The position numbers and the translations under genes were made by a program. Positions 42,140-52,600 of a DNA stretch of 54,492 nt are shown one piece after another. The notes under the pieces are model-generated. The model was given only the letters and a program-made list of their open reading frames with translations. It searched no databases and was not told where the DNA came from. The stretch's first letter is position 1, and each line of letters opens with the position of its first letter. The DNA is from Paenimyroides ummariense (lineage in GTDB: Bacteria; Bacteroidota; Bacteroidia; Flavobacteriales; Flavobacteriaceae): positions 1 through 54,492 of the forward strand of contig NZ_FOVI01000021.1 of NCBI RefSeq assembly GCF_900115115.1. The letters are read 5' to 3'.

Positions 42140-42907
42140 TTACTTTTTCCAAAATTTAATACGCTTTTTAAGCTTTTGTTTTCGGTGGAATTTCATTTGA
42201 AATTCACTTGTTAAGTTCCATAGCAAATTAAAAATTTCTTGTTCACTTTTTTGGGTGTACAATTTCGCATATTCGTTTGCCATAACAGCAATCATTTCTT
42301 TCTTAGGCGTTAATCGGCGTAAATTATACATGCGCTGTTCAAACGACATTCCGTCATGAAACTGCATTCTGTTTAAATCGACCAAATAAAACGAATACGA
42401 ATTGTCTGCATTTATTTTTATCAGTGTATTTCCTGGCGAATGATCTTTAAACTCCACTCCTGCTTCATGCAATTTGTAACAAAAAACGGTAAAAGCACGT
42501 AAAATAGCCTCATGATTTTCCAAATCAGGATTTTGAACTAAATCTCTGTAAGTATATTCTGTAACAATATGCTCGCAAACGTAAAAGCTTTTTCCTAGAC
42601 CAATTCCTTTATTAAATTCAGCAAATGCAATGGGTTGCGGAGTTCCAATACCACTTTTCAATAATCGTAATGCATAATTATATGAACGTTTAGCTTTAGA
42701 ATCGCGAATAAATCTATATACAAACGAATTAAGTAAATTAGGCTTTTTAAAAGCTTTAATATTCAGCAATTGATCGTTTAAACGAAAAATTTTAATAGTA
42801 TTTCGGCTTCCTTTGACTAACAATTCTCCATCAACATCAAAATTTAAAATAAAATTTTTAATATCAGACTGGTTGTTTTTTAAAGTTTGGTTAATTATAA
42901 ACTTCAT
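42140..42907 (-). CDS. Kdo kinase-like (InaA/WaaP family) protein
   Basis: This 255-residue protein has a kinase-like fold of the LPS kinase InaA type. EFKDHSPGNTLI corresponds to the catalytic-loop HxDxxxxN, with an Asp and the late Asn present, and FYLVDLNRMQ is the DFG-equivalent. The basic C-terminus HRKQKLKKRIKFWKK suits membrane binding. It would phosphorylate a core sugar such as Kdo. It is on the strand opposite the surrounding glycan genes, yet its position suggests that it modifies the same structure. Confidence 0.85.
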   Translation of the reverse strand: MKFIINQTLKNNQSDIKNFILNFDVDGELLVKGSRNTIKIFRLNDQLLNIKAFKKPNLLNSFVYRFIRDSKAKRSYNYALRLLKSGIGTPQPIAFAEFNKGIGLGKSFYVCEHIVTEYTYRDLVQNPDLENHEAILRAFTVFCYKLHEAGVEFKDHSPGNTLIKINADNSYSFYLVDLNRMQFHDGMSFEQRMYNLRRLTPKKEMIAVMANEYAKLYTQKSEQEIFNLLWNLTSEFQMKFHRKQKLKKRIKFWKK

Positions 42908-43022
42908 TCTAATTTTAATATTATGTTTACAAAAATAACGATTATAGCAATGTATTTGGTTTATTATTTAACAAATCTTATCAAGTGCCAACATATACCC
43001 TTTCGTTTATATAATAAATACC

Positions 43023-43030
43023 TATATTTG
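43023..43030 (+). promoter_or_regulatory. -7 element of the five-gene glycan operon
   Basis: TATATTTG lies 20 bases before the DUF5672 gene. A TTTC at 43001-43004 is a weak -33. Confidence 0.45.
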
Positions 43031-43050
43031 TATAAAAATGTTATTGCTTA

Positions 43051-43842
43051 ATGAAAAATGACACAAAGAAAGTAGTTATTTTAATTCCTATATATAGAAC
43101 GTTTTTTAATGATTTCGAAATAAAATCATTAAAAAGTGTCAATCAACATCTTAAAAGTTTTCCTATTATCTTTATTGCTCCTAAATCTTTAGATATTAAT
43201 TTTCTTAAAGAATATGAAATTCAATTTGAATATGAAATTTATAGATTTGAAGATCAATTTTTTAAATCAATTGAGGGCTATAATCAATTATTACTTTCAT
43301 CGCATTTTTATGAAGCTTTTTTAGATTATGAATATATGCTTATCTGCCAAACCGATGCGTATGTTTTTAAAAACGAATTGTCTTTTTGGATTTCAAAAGG
43401 ATTTGATTACATTGGTGCTCCCTGGCTAGACAGTAAAAAAATATTATTTAATCATGAATCAAGATCGGTTTTTAATAAAATAAAGAAAAAAATTGGGTTA
43501 AAACAAAGATTATACAATCATATAAATCAAGTTGGTAACGGAGGTTTCTCTTTAAGAAAAACTTTTAAATTTCATGAAATTTCAATTAGTGAATCTAAAA
43601 ATATAAACTATTTTTTAGAACATAAAGAAAAAGAAAATTATCATATAGAAGATGTTTTTTGGTCATTGTATGTTCCACAAAAACATTCGTTTTTAAAACC
43701 TGATTATAAAACAGCTTTACGTTTTTGTGTAGACAGAAAACCTGAAATTGCTTTTGGTTATTTAAATAGCGAATTACCTTTTGCTTGCCATGGATTTAAT
43801 AAAAAGGGCGTTGTAAAATTTTGGTCTAAATACATATCATGA
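43051..43842 (+). CDS. DUF5672 protein (putative glycosyltransferase)
   Basis: This 263-residue protein matches the DUF5672 family, GT-A-like enzymes of unknown donor. Visible are VVILIPIYRTFF at the start, YEYMLICQTDAYVFKNEL (a Asp-x-Asp-like TDAY site), FDYIGAPWLD, and VGNGGFSLRKT. The end ELPFACHGFNKKGVVKFW is typical. It is first in a five-gene operon; its stop overlaps the next start by 4 bases (ATGA). Confidence 0.82.
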   Translation: MKNDTKKVVILIPIYRTFFNDFEIKSLKSVNQHLKSFPIIFIAPKSLDINFLKEYEIQFEYEIYRFEDQFFKSIEGYNQLLLSSHFYEAFLDYEYMLICQTDAYVFKNELSFWISKGFDYIGAPWLDSKKILFNHESRSVFNKIKKKIGLKQRLYNHINQVGNGGFSLRKTFKFHEISISESKNINYFLEHKEKENYHIEDVFWSLYVPQKHSFLKPDYKTALRFCVDRKPEIAFGYLNSELPFACHGFNKKGVVKFWSKYIS

Positions 43843-44927
43843 AAATTTTAAATGTAACATCAATTGTAGAATGGCGCGGAGGTGACGCTCAAATGTTCAC
43901 CATATATAATCTTTTAAAAAAGTATGATGAATTAGATCAGTATATTTTGTGTCCTGAAAATTCTGTTTTGTATAAAAAAGCCTTAAATGACAAAGCACAG
44001 GTAATTGCGTACACAAAAAAAAACAAAGTTTTTTCGTTAATAAAACCAATTATAAAATGTGTAAAAAAATTCAATATTGATATTTTACACATTCATGATT
44101 CAAGTGCGCTATCTGCTGCAATCATAGCCAAAATGCTCGTAAAAAAAGATTTAAAAATTATTTACAGCCGCAAGAGAAACAATACTATTAAAAATAATTT
44201 TTTCAAAAAACTGAAATATGACAATAAATATATTTTCAAAATAGTTTCCGTTTCCAAAGCTGTTGAAAAAATTTTTGTAGATATAAATATTCCTAAAGAG
44301 AAACTGTTGACAATTTATGATGCAATTAATGTTTCGGAATTTGCCAATAAAAGCAAAACAGGTTTAATTCATAAAGAATTAAATTTTCCCGAAGAACTTA
44401 AAATTATAGGAAATATATCTTCTTTAGCAAAGCAAAAAGATTTGGTTACTTTTATTAATACCGCTGAAAAAGTAATCGAAAAAAATTCAAACGTGCGGTT
44501 CGTTATTCTTGGAACCGGACCTGAAGAACAAATTTTAAAAGAATTAGTACAAACAAAACAATTACAAAACATTATCTATTTTTTAGGTTTTAAAACAAAT
44601 GTTGCCGATTATTTAAAAGAATTTGATATTTTATTAATGACGTCGATTACCGAAGGATTGCCTTTAACTATTTACGAAGCTTTTGCATCAAAAATTCCAA
44701 TTGTTTCAACAAAAGCAGGTGGAATTCCAGAAGTTGTAAAAGATGGAATTAATGGTTACTTAACAGAGATTGGAGATGCAGATCTTTTAGCAGAAAAATG
44801 TTTATTGTTGCTAGAACAACCTGATACCGCAAATAAATTCAAAAAATATTCATTCGATTTAGTTACATCGCAGTTTGATTTAAAAAATTTAGAAGAAAAT
44901 TATTATAACTTTTATACTAATTTGTAA
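43839..44927 (+). CDS. Glycosyltransferase family 4
   Basis: This 362-residue GT-B enzyme starts MKILNVTSIVEWRGGDAQMF. The second Rossmann domain has KIIGNISSLAKQKDLVTFI and SITEGLPLTIYEAFASKIPI with the Glu-x7-Glu (EGLPLTIYE) motif of retaining GT4 enzymes. The later AGGIPEVVKDGINGYL is typical. The donor sugar is not deducible. It overlaps the DUF5672 gene by 4 bases and leads the next gene by 3. Confidence 0.9.
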   Translation: MKILNVTSIVEWRGGDAQMFTIYNLLKKYDELDQYILCPENSVLYKKALNDKAQVIAYTKKNKVFSLIKPIIKCVKKFNIDILHIHDSSALSAAIIAKMLVKKDLKIIYSRKRNNTIKNNFFKKLKYDNKYIFKIVSVSKAVEKIFVDINIPKEKLLTIYDAINVSEFANKSKTGLIHKELNFPEELKIIGNISSLAKQKDLVTFINTAEKVIEKNSNVRFVILGTGPEEQILKELVQTKQLQNIIYFLGFKTNVADYLKEFDILLMTSITEGLPLTIYEAFASKIPIVSTKAGGIPEVVKDGINGYLTEIGDADLLAEKCLLLLEQPDTANKFKKYSFDLVTSQFDLKNLEENYYNFYTNL

Positions 44928-44930
44928 TTT

Positions 44931-45884
44931 ATGAAAATAACAATTGTAGCATTTGATCTTTGGGGTTTTAATAAAAAAATCGCAGAAAAATTATCAGAAC
45001 AAAACCACACTGTTACTTTTTTAGATATAAATTCAGAAGCATTTAAGTATTATTATAAAAGCAAATGGCATCGTGTAGGTAATTTTCTGAATAAAGTTTT
45101 TTGTGGTAAAAATGTAAAAAAAGATTACCGCAACAGAACCTTAATTAAAATGATAAATGAATTGCCTAATCAAGATTATACTTTAATTGTAAACGCAATT
45201 TTATTTAGAAAAGATATTTTAGCTTTATTACGATCTAAAACAAATAAATTTATTGCATATAATTACGATTCATTGACAAGAATGCCGTTGCCTGAAAATC
45301 ATGATACGCTGTTTGACAATATTTTTTCATTCGATGTTAACGATGTTGCTGATAATAACAATTTATCATTGCTTACAAACTATATTTATTTAGATAAGCA
45401 TATAAATCCTAAACCCAAAAACAAGGCTTTTATGATCTTATCTAAATCACACGAGCGTGAAGTGGTGTTAAGTAAAATAGCAGATATTTTTGATAGCAAA
45501 AATTTAAACTACGAATTTATTGTTGCAAATCCTGCAACTAAAAAAGTGAATAAAAAAATTCATTTAATAGAGCACCATATAAAATTAGATATTGTTGAAG
45601 GAAAAATGAAAGATGCCGAAATATTAATTGATTTGGTTAGACAAAATCAAACGGGGTTAAGTTTCAGATTTTTTGAAGCAATGGCTTTACACAAGAAAGT
45701 TATAACTAATAACCAAACAATAAAACAATACGATTTTTACAACGAAATTAACATTTTAGTCATTGATAATGAAAACATTATAATTCCTGATACTTTTTTA
45801 AATTCTAAATATCAACCATTACCCGAAGAGCTTTACAAAAAATATACTGTAGAAAATTGGATATCTACCGCTTTTAATTTTTAA
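44931..45884 (+). CDS. Glycosyltransferase-like protein, paralogue A
   Basis: This 317-residue protein is of a type that I know only as a Bacteroidota LPS-biosynthesis-like protein. An N-terminal Rossmann-like strand (KITIVAFDLWGFNKKIAEKL) is followed by a central DYTLIVNAILFRKDILALL, and the C-terminal part has QTGLSFRFFEAMALHKKVIT, similar to the sugar-binding end of CgeB-like GT-B proteins. It is clearly paralogous to the next gene (shared segments KYDFYN/QYDFYN, YQ-LP and NWI/NWL near the C-terminus). Confidence 0.72.
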   Translation: MKITIVAFDLWGFNKKIAEKLSEQNHTVTFLDINSEAFKYYYKSKWHRVGNFLNKVFCGKNVKKDYRNRTLIKMINELPNQDYTLIVNAILFRKDILALLRSKTNKFIAYNYDSLTRMPLPENHDTLFDNIFSFDVNDVADNNNLSLLTNYIYLDKHINPKPKNKAFMILSKSHEREVVLSKIADIFDSKNLNYEFIVANPATKKVNKKIHLIEHHIKLDIVEGKMKDAEILIDLVRQNQTGLSFRFFEAMALHKKVITNNQTIKQYDFYNEINILVIDNENIIIPDTFLNSKYQPLPEELYKKYTVENWISTAFNF

Positions 45885-45894
45885 ATATTTACCC

Positions 45895-46851
45895 ATGAAG
45901 CAAAACTTATTGTTTTTTGCACCCAACCATTTTGATATAGATATAGCCATTTTAAATCAGTTAGAAAAAATGGATCAATATAATGTGATTAAAATTGATC
46001 CTAAAAGTTATCAATACAAAAACACGTTTGAGCAAATTTTTAATTTTTTTGGAAAAATATTCGTAAATAAAACATTAAAAAAAGATTGGAAAGCAAAACA
46101 ACAATTACAACATATTAATCAACAAAAAAAATATGATGTTTGTTTAATTTTCAGACCTGATTTACTGCATCCTAAAGTTTTAAAGTTTATTCAAGAAAAC
46201 ATTAAATCGCGTAAAGTAGTATATTGGGATAGCTTTGATAAAATTCCGAAATTAAAAGAAACAGTGTCCTATTTTAATGAATATTACAGTTTTGAAGAAG
46301 AAGATTGCATTAAATATAATTTTACAAAAATTTCTAACTTTTACATACACAAAAGTTCTAATACAACACCAACTTACGATGCTTTCTTTTTTGCATCAAA
46401 AGATGCACGTTTAAATAATGTAATAAAGTTGATTACCTATTTAAGACAGAAAAATTGGAATGCCAAAGCTTTAATTGTTGCAAAAAAAACTAAATCGAAA
46501 TCTAAACCAATAAAAGTTGAAGGAGTTACAATAACGGAAAACAGTACACCTTTTTCCCAGATTTACCAATATGCCGATAATACTAAAGTGGTTATAGATA
46601 TTTCACACCCAAACCAAAAAGGTTTATCAATGCGGCCGTATGAATGTTTAGGTTTAGAACGAAAACTGATAACCAATAATTCTGAAATCATGAAATATGA
46701 TTTCTATAATCCAGACAATATATTTATTATAAACGATTTTGATAATTTAAACATTCCAAACTCTTTTTTAAACAATCCTTACCAAAAGTTACCTAAAGCC
46801 GTTGCCGAGAAATATCATATTAGTAATTGGTTAAACTTTATTTTAAAATAA
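45895..46851 (+). CDS. Glycosyltransferase-like protein, paralogue B
   Basis: This 318-residue protein is a tandem relative of the preceding gene. It has the same layout: LFFAPNHFDIDIAIL at the start, YDVCLIFRPDLLHPKVLKFI, VYWDSFDKIP, and a C-terminal NQKGLSMRPYECLGLERKLI corresponding to NQTGLSFRFFEAMALHKKVI in paralogue A. Sequence similarity is moderate, so the duplication is old and the two probably add different sugars. It starts 10 bases after paralogue A and ends 9 bases before the GT4 gene. Confidence 0.72.
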   Translation: MKQNLLFFAPNHFDIDIAILNQLEKMDQYNVIKIDPKSYQYKNTFEQIFNFFGKIFVNKTLKKDWKAKQQLQHINQQKKYDVCLIFRPDLLHPKVLKFIQENIKSRKVVYWDSFDKIPKLKETVSYFNEYYSFEEEDCIKYNFTKISNFYIHKSSNTTPTYDAFFFASKDARLNNVIKLITYLRQKNWNAKALIVAKKTKSKSKPIKVEGVTITENSTPFSQIYQYADNTKVVIDISHPNQKGLSMRPYECLGLERKLITNNSEIMKYDFYNPDNIFIINDFDNLNIPNSFLNNPYQKLPKAVAEKYHISNWLNFILK

Positions 46852-46860
46852 CTATTAAAA

Positions 46861-47994
46861 ATGCCAAAAAAAATTTTATTTGTTTTACACGAAGATTCAC
46901 AAACCGGAGCTCCAAATGCTTTATTATCGTTTTTAAACTATTTGCACACGCATTACAAAAATGAATTTGTAATAGATATTTATGTATTAAGTTATTTTGG
47001 CGGAATTGAAAAAGAGTTAAAAGAAATTAGTCGCAATTTTTATATTAACAAGAAAAAAAAGACTTTTTTTGGCAAAATAGCTAAACTGTTAAACACTAAC
47101 ATTCACAGTATTTTAAAAAAAAACAAGTACGATTTAGTTTACGGAAACACTATTGTTACTTTAAATTTATTAAGCAGTTTAAAACAACATAATAACAAAA
47201 TTAAAACGTTATTATATGTACATGAAAGTAAGTTTTTAACCAATATTTATTTAGATAAACAAAAAGCAGCCAATCAATTTAAAAATATAAACCACGTTTT
47301 TGCAGTATCGCAGGCTACCGTTACTAATTTGGTTGAAAATTATAAGGTTCTGCCAGAGAAATGTTCAATTATTTACCCAACAATTCCAGAAGAATCGTTC
47401 ATTAAAGATTTAAATTTCGAAAAAAAATTTAATACAAACGAATTAACTCTGGTAACAATAGGTCATCCAAATCTTACTAAAGGAACCGATTTAATTCCGC
47501 AAATTGCCCACCTTTTAAAAGAAAAAAATCAAAATCTACAATTTAAAATTTATATTGTGGGCATTCTTAATAATAATGAATATTTAAAAGCAATTCAGTT
47601 AGATATTGATAAACTTCAACTAACAAATTTTATCGAATTAGTTCCACATACACCAACACCATTAAATTATTTAGATGTTGCACATATTTATTTAATACCT
47701 TCAAGAGAAGATGCGTTTTCTTTAATGGCTATGCACGCTGCTAGGTTTAAAAAACCAACAATAATGTTTAGAAATGCAGTTGGTGCATCAGAAGTATTAA
47801 ATGATGACTGTATTTTTTATGCCAATTATTTAGATATTCATGATTTTGTTAACCAAATAGAAACAATAATTAATAACCCAACCTTAGCTAAACAAAAAAC
47901 AAGTAACGCTCTGGAGGCTTACAATGAGTATTTAAAAGCTGCAAAAAGTAATCAATTACATTATCAAGCACTAAAAAGTATATTAAATAATTAG
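46861..47994 (+). CDS. Glycosyltransferase family 4 (second in the operon)
   Basis: This 377-residue GT-B enzyme has VLHEDSQTGAPNALLSFLNY at the N-terminus, LVTIGHPNLTKGTDLIPQIA in the middle, and SREDAFSLMAMHAARFKKPT as the donor-site segment. The retaining Glu-x7-Glu motif is modified (EDAFSLMA). It is the last gene of the glycan operon. No clear terminator was seen after its stop; a new -7 element for the next gene lies at 48009-48016. Confidence 0.87.
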   Translation: MPKKILFVLHEDSQTGAPNALLSFLNYLHTHYKNEFVIDIYVLSYFGGIEKELKEISRNFYINKKKKTFFGKIAKLLNTNIHSILKKNKYDLVYGNTIVTLNLLSSLKQHNNKIKTLLYVHESKFLTNIYLDKQKAANQFKNINHVFAVSQATVTNLVENYKVLPEKCSIIYPTIPEESFIKDLNFEKKFNTNELTLVTIGHPNLTKGTDLIPQIAHLLKEKNQNLQFKIYIVGILNNNEYLKAIQLDIDKLQLTNFIELVPHTPTPLNYLDVAHIYLIPSREDAFSLMAMHAARFKKPTIMFRNAVGASEVLNDDCIFYANYLDIHDFVNQIETIINNPTLAKQKTSNALEAYNEYLKAAKSNQLHYQALKSILNN

Positions 47995-48008
47995 CTTGGT
48001 ACACATTA

Positions 48009-48016
48009 TATTTTTG
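48009..48016 (+). promoter_or_regulatory. -7 element before the beta-helix lipoprotein gene
   Basis: TATTTTTG, 34 bases before the ATG; the only nearby TTG (47996-47998) is too close to serve as a -33. Confidence 0.35.
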
Positions 48017-48050
48017 CAATTTTCGTTATATTTATTAAAATTAATCAAAA

Positions 48051-49568
48051 ATGAAATTCCTATATAACATCATACTTATTGTTTGTTTGGTAAGCCTTGC
48101 TTCGTGTCGTGACGATTTTAATTTTGAACCTGCAACTGGTTCCGAACTAACATTTTCTAAAGATACCGTTTATTTGGATACTATTTTTTCGAATATCGGA
48201 TCAAGTACTTACAATTTAAAGGTTTACAACAACAGCAACAAAGACATTAAAATTCCGTCGATTAGATTGGGTAAGGGCGATAATTCAAATTTCCGATTAA
48301 TGGTTGATGGAATGCCCGGAAAAAGTTTCGAAAACATTGAACTATTGGCAAAAGACAGTATGTTTATCTTTGTTGAAACAACGGTTGATATCAAACAGCA
48401 AACCAACGGAAAAGAGTTTTTATATACCGATGAAATTTTGTTTCAAGCAGGAAATAATCAACAAAAAATAGATTTAGTAACCTTAGTTAAAGATGCTGTT
48501 TTTCTATATCCGCAAAAATTTCAAAATGGTTCTTACGAAAGCATTACAATAAATGACGATCAAATTTACGGTTTCTTTCTTGATGAAAATGATGCTACAA
48601 ACGGCAACGAATTAGAATGGAATAACGATAAACCCTATGTTATCTACGGATATGCAGCTGTTCCACCTAATAAAACATTGAATATTTCTACAGGTACAGA
48701 AATTCATTTTCACAGAAATTCTGCTTTGGTTTCATTCCCAACATCAACTATAAATGCAGAAGGATCAATCGAAACTCCTATTTTATTTCAAGGCGATCGT
48801 TTAGAACCAAATTTTGAAGATACTCCGGGGCAATGGTCTGGAATTTTAATCGGTCAGAATAGTAATGTCAATATTAAAAATACCATCATAAAAAATGCGG
48901 TTAACGGTTTGTTGATCAACGCGAATAACGGAACAGCTTCGTTAGAGAATCTTCAAATATACAATTGTGAAGAAGCCGCACTTTTATTAGCTACAGCAAA
49001 TGTTACGGGCAGTAATATTGTAACAAATAATTGCGGTGTGGCAGGCTTGGTTATTGCAAATGGCGGAACGTATGATTTTACGCATTGTACGTTTGCAAAT
49101 TATTGGAGTCGACAAAATCAAACGGCTGTTATAATGAATAATGGCGACGGAACGAATGCTTTTGCGTTAAATGCGCACTTTAAAAATAGCATTATTTATG
49201 GCAATGCAAGCGAATCGTTATTGATGATTCCGGCAAATAAAGAAAGTAATTTTACCTTTAAATTTGAATATTCGTTAGTGAAATTTCAAAACTCGGCAAA
49301 TAGGTTCGACACTACCAGTTTTCCGTATAATTTTAGCAATACAGCCAATTTTAATAATTGTTTACTTGCAAAGAATTTCAACGAACATCAACCTTATTTT
49401 CTAAATACATCTAAAAACGAACTGATGATTACCGATAAAGCGACATCATTAATCAATTACGGAAATCCGTTTTTTGCACAGCAGGCAGCACAAGATTTAT
49501 TAGGAAAAAGCAGGTTAACATCGGCAGATTTAGGGGCTTATCAACACGTAAGTTCTTCGGTAGATTAA
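48051..49568 (+). CDS. Right-handed beta-helix-like lipoprotein
   Basis: This 505-residue protein has a lipoprotein signal (Cys at 19, LVSLASC) and an N-terminal Ig-like part (SELTFSKDTVYLDTIFSNIG). From about residue 220 on it shows repeats of short strands with Asn/Thr ladders (NVNIKNTIIKNAVNGLLINA, then SLENLQIYNCEEAALLLATA), characteristic of a parallel beta-helix. It is a Bacteroidota surface or periplasmic lipoprotein without a defined substrate. It ends QHVSSSVD. It follows the glycan genes but has its own candidate -7 element, so linkage is uncertain. Confidence 0.82.
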   Translation: MKFLYNIILIVCLVSLASCRDDFNFEPATGSELTFSKDTVYLDTIFSNIGSSTYNLKVYNNSNKDIKIPSIRLGKGDNSNFRLMVDGMPGKSFENIELLAKDSMFIFVETTVDIKQQTNGKEFLYTDEILFQAGNNQQKIDLVTLVKDAVFLYPQKFQNGSYESITINDDQIYGFFLDENDATNGNELEWNNDKPYVIYGYAAVPPNKTLNISTGTEIHFHRNSALVSFPTSTINAEGSIETPILFQGDRLEPNFEDTPGQWSGILIGQNSNVNIKNTIIKNAVNGLLINANNGTASLENLQIYNCEEAALLLATANVTGSNIVTNNCGVAGLVIANGGTYDFTHCTFANYWSRQNQTAVIMNNGDGTNAFALNAHFKNSIIYGNASESLLMIPANKESNFTFKFEYSLVKFQNSANRFDTTSFPYNFSNTANFNNCLLAKNFNEHQPYFLNTSKNELMITDKATSLINYGNPFFAQQAAQDLLGKSRLTSADLGAYQHVSSSVD

Positions 49569-49569
49569 A

Positions 49570-49600
49570 TTGCTAATCTAAATTTTTAGTAGTAATTTTG
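49570..49600 (+). promoter_or_regulatory. Promoter of purL
   Basis: TTG at 49570-49572, 20 bases, TAATTTTG at 49593-49600, 40 bases before the ATG. Confidence 0.6.
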
Positions 49601-49640
49601 TTCTTTATTTTCAAATAACACAACAACAAACTTTTTAACG

Positions 49641-52600
49641 ATGATTCAATTTTTTGAAAATGCGTCTGGTACGGTTTACGCTGTACAAACTTTCATTCCG
49701 TTAAACACAGAAGATGTAGCTAAATTAAATTGGCTTTTTGGCAATGCTACACAAATAGAAACTCCTTCAATAACTCAAAATTTCGTTGGTCCGCGTGCCG
49801 CAATGATTACTCCTTGGAGTACAAATGCTGTAGAAATTACGCAGAATATGGGCATTAACGGAATCATTCGTATTGAAGAATTCCAGAAAGCACAAGAAGA
49901 TTTCAACGATTTCGATCCGATGATTTCTCAAAAATACGATTCTTTAACGCAAGACATGTTTACGGTAAATATCGACCCGCAACCTGTTTTAGAAATTGAA
50001 GATATTGCTGCTTACAACCAACAAGAAGGTTTGGCATTAAGCAATGAAGAAGTTGATTATTTAAACAAAGTTGCTTCAAAAATAGGAAGAAAGTTAACCG
50101 ATTCTGAAGTATTCGGATTTTCACAGGTAAATTCAGAACATTGTCGTCATAAAATTTTTAATGGCACTTTTGTAATTGATGGTGAAGAACAACCAACTTC
50201 GTTATTCAAATTAATTAAAAGTACATCTGAAACCAATCCAAACGGAATTGTTTCGGCATATAAAGATAATGTGGCTTTTGTAAAAGGTCCACGCGTAACT
50301 CAATTTGCTCCGAATTCTGCCGATAAACCTGATTTCTATACAGAAAAAGACTTTGATTCGGTAATTTCATTAAAAGCAGAAACGCACAACTTCCCTACTA
50401 CGGTTGAACCATTTAATGGTGCAGCAACAGGTTCAGGTGGAGAAATTCGCGATCGTTTGGCAGGTGGACAAGGTTCGTTGCCATTGGCAGGAACCGCGAT
50501 TTACATGACGTCTTATTCACGTTTGGTTGATGATCGTGAGTGGGAAAATGGCATGAAAGAGCGTAATTGGTTGTACCAAACTCCGATGGATATTTTAATT
50601 AAAGCATCAAACGGAGCTTCAGATTTTGGAAACAAATTCGGACAGCCGTTAATTACAGGTTCTGTTTTAACTTTTGAACATGAAGAAAATAACCGCAAGA
50701 TTGGTTATGATAAAGTAATTATGCAAGCGGGTGGTATCGGTTACGGTAAAGAAAGTCAGGCTAAAAAACACGAGCCTAAAGAAGGCGATCAAATAGTAAT
50801 TTTAGGTGGTGAAAACTACCGTATTGGTATGGGTGGTGCAGCTGTTTCTTCTGCAGATACAGGTGCTTTTGGATCTGGTATCGAATTAAATGCCATTCAA
50901 CGTTCAAACCCTGAAATGCAAAAACGTGCTGCGAATGCGGTTCGTGGTATGGTTGAAGCCGATATTAACCCAATCGTGTCTATTCACGATCACGGTGCGG
51001 GCGGACACTTAAACTGTTTGTCTGAATTGGTAGAAAATACCGGCGGATTAATCGATTTAGATAAATTACCAGTGGGCGATCCCACGTTATCAGCAAAAGA
51101 AATTATTGGTAATGAATCTCAAGAACGTATGGGATTGGTTATTGGTAAAAATGATATTGATACCTTAAAACGTGTTGCAGACCGTGAGCGTTCGCCAATG
51201 TACAATGTGGGTGAAGTTACTAACAACCACCGTTTTACTTTTGAATCGGCTACAAATGGAGCAAAACCAATGGATTTTGCTTTAGAAGATATGTTTGGTT
51301 CTTCTCCAAAAACAATTATGAATGACGAAACCGTTGTTTATAATTATGCAGATTTAGAATATGAAAAAGAAGAAGTTTACAACTACTTAAACCAAGTTTT
51401 ACAGTTAGAATCTGTTGCTTGTAAAGACTGGTTAACCAATAAGGTTGACCGTTGCGTTGGTGGTCGTGTAGCTAAACAGCAATGTGTTGGTACGTTACAG
51501 TTGCCTTTGAACAATGTTGGTGTTATGGCACTTGATTTTAAAGGAAAAGAAGGTATCGCAACAACCGTTGGGCACTCGCCTATCACTGCTTTAGTTGATC
51601 CGGTTGCAGGAAGTAGAAATGCGATTGGTGAAGCGTTATCGAACATTATTTTTGCTCCAATAAAAGACGGTTTAAGCGGAATTTCGTTATCTGCAAACTG
51701 GATGTGGGCTTGTAATAACAAAGGTGAAGATGCACGTTTGTATCAAGCTGTTAAAGGTTGTGCTGACTTTGCCATTGAATTAGGAATTAATATCCCAACA
51801 GGAAAAGATTCTCTTTCAATGAAACAAAAATATCCAGAAGGTGATGTTATTGCTCCGGGAACGGTAATTATTTCGGCAGCAGGAAACTGTTCAGATATTA
51901 AAAAAGTGGTTGAACCGGTTTTATCAAAAGGCGCAGGATCAATTTATTACATCAATTTATCTAAAGATAAACTTAAATTGGGTGGATCAGCTTTTGCACA
52001 GATTTTAAACAAAATCGGTAACGATGTTCCAACCATAACAGATGCTGCTTATTTCAAAAAAGCATTCAATACTATTCAAGATTTAATTAACGATAATCAA
52101 ATTGCTGCTGGTCACGATGTTGGTTCGGGTGGATTAATCACTACGTTGTTAGAAATGTGTTTTGCAGGCTATAATTTAGATGCGGACATTGATTTAACAG
52201 GTTTGAACGAACCAGATATCATTAAAGCTTTGTTTAACGAGAACATTGCGGTTGTTTTACAGGCACAGAACGATGTAGCTTTTGAAAACAAAATGTCGTT
52301 AAACGGTATCGAGTTTGTAAAAATCGGCGTTCCTTCTGAAGGGCACGATTTAAAAGTATTCTTTGGTAAAGAATTGTATGTATTCAACATCAACGAATTA
52401 CGCGATACTTGGTTCATCACTTCGTATTATTTAGATAAAAAACAATCTAAAAACGGAATGGCGCGTGAGCGTTTAATGAACTACAAAAATCAACCTTTAC
52501 GTTTTAATTTCCCTTTCCATTTTAATGGTGCGAAACCTGTGATCGATTCGACGGTTGCTAAACCAAAAGCAGCAATTATTCGTGAAAAAGGATCAAATTC

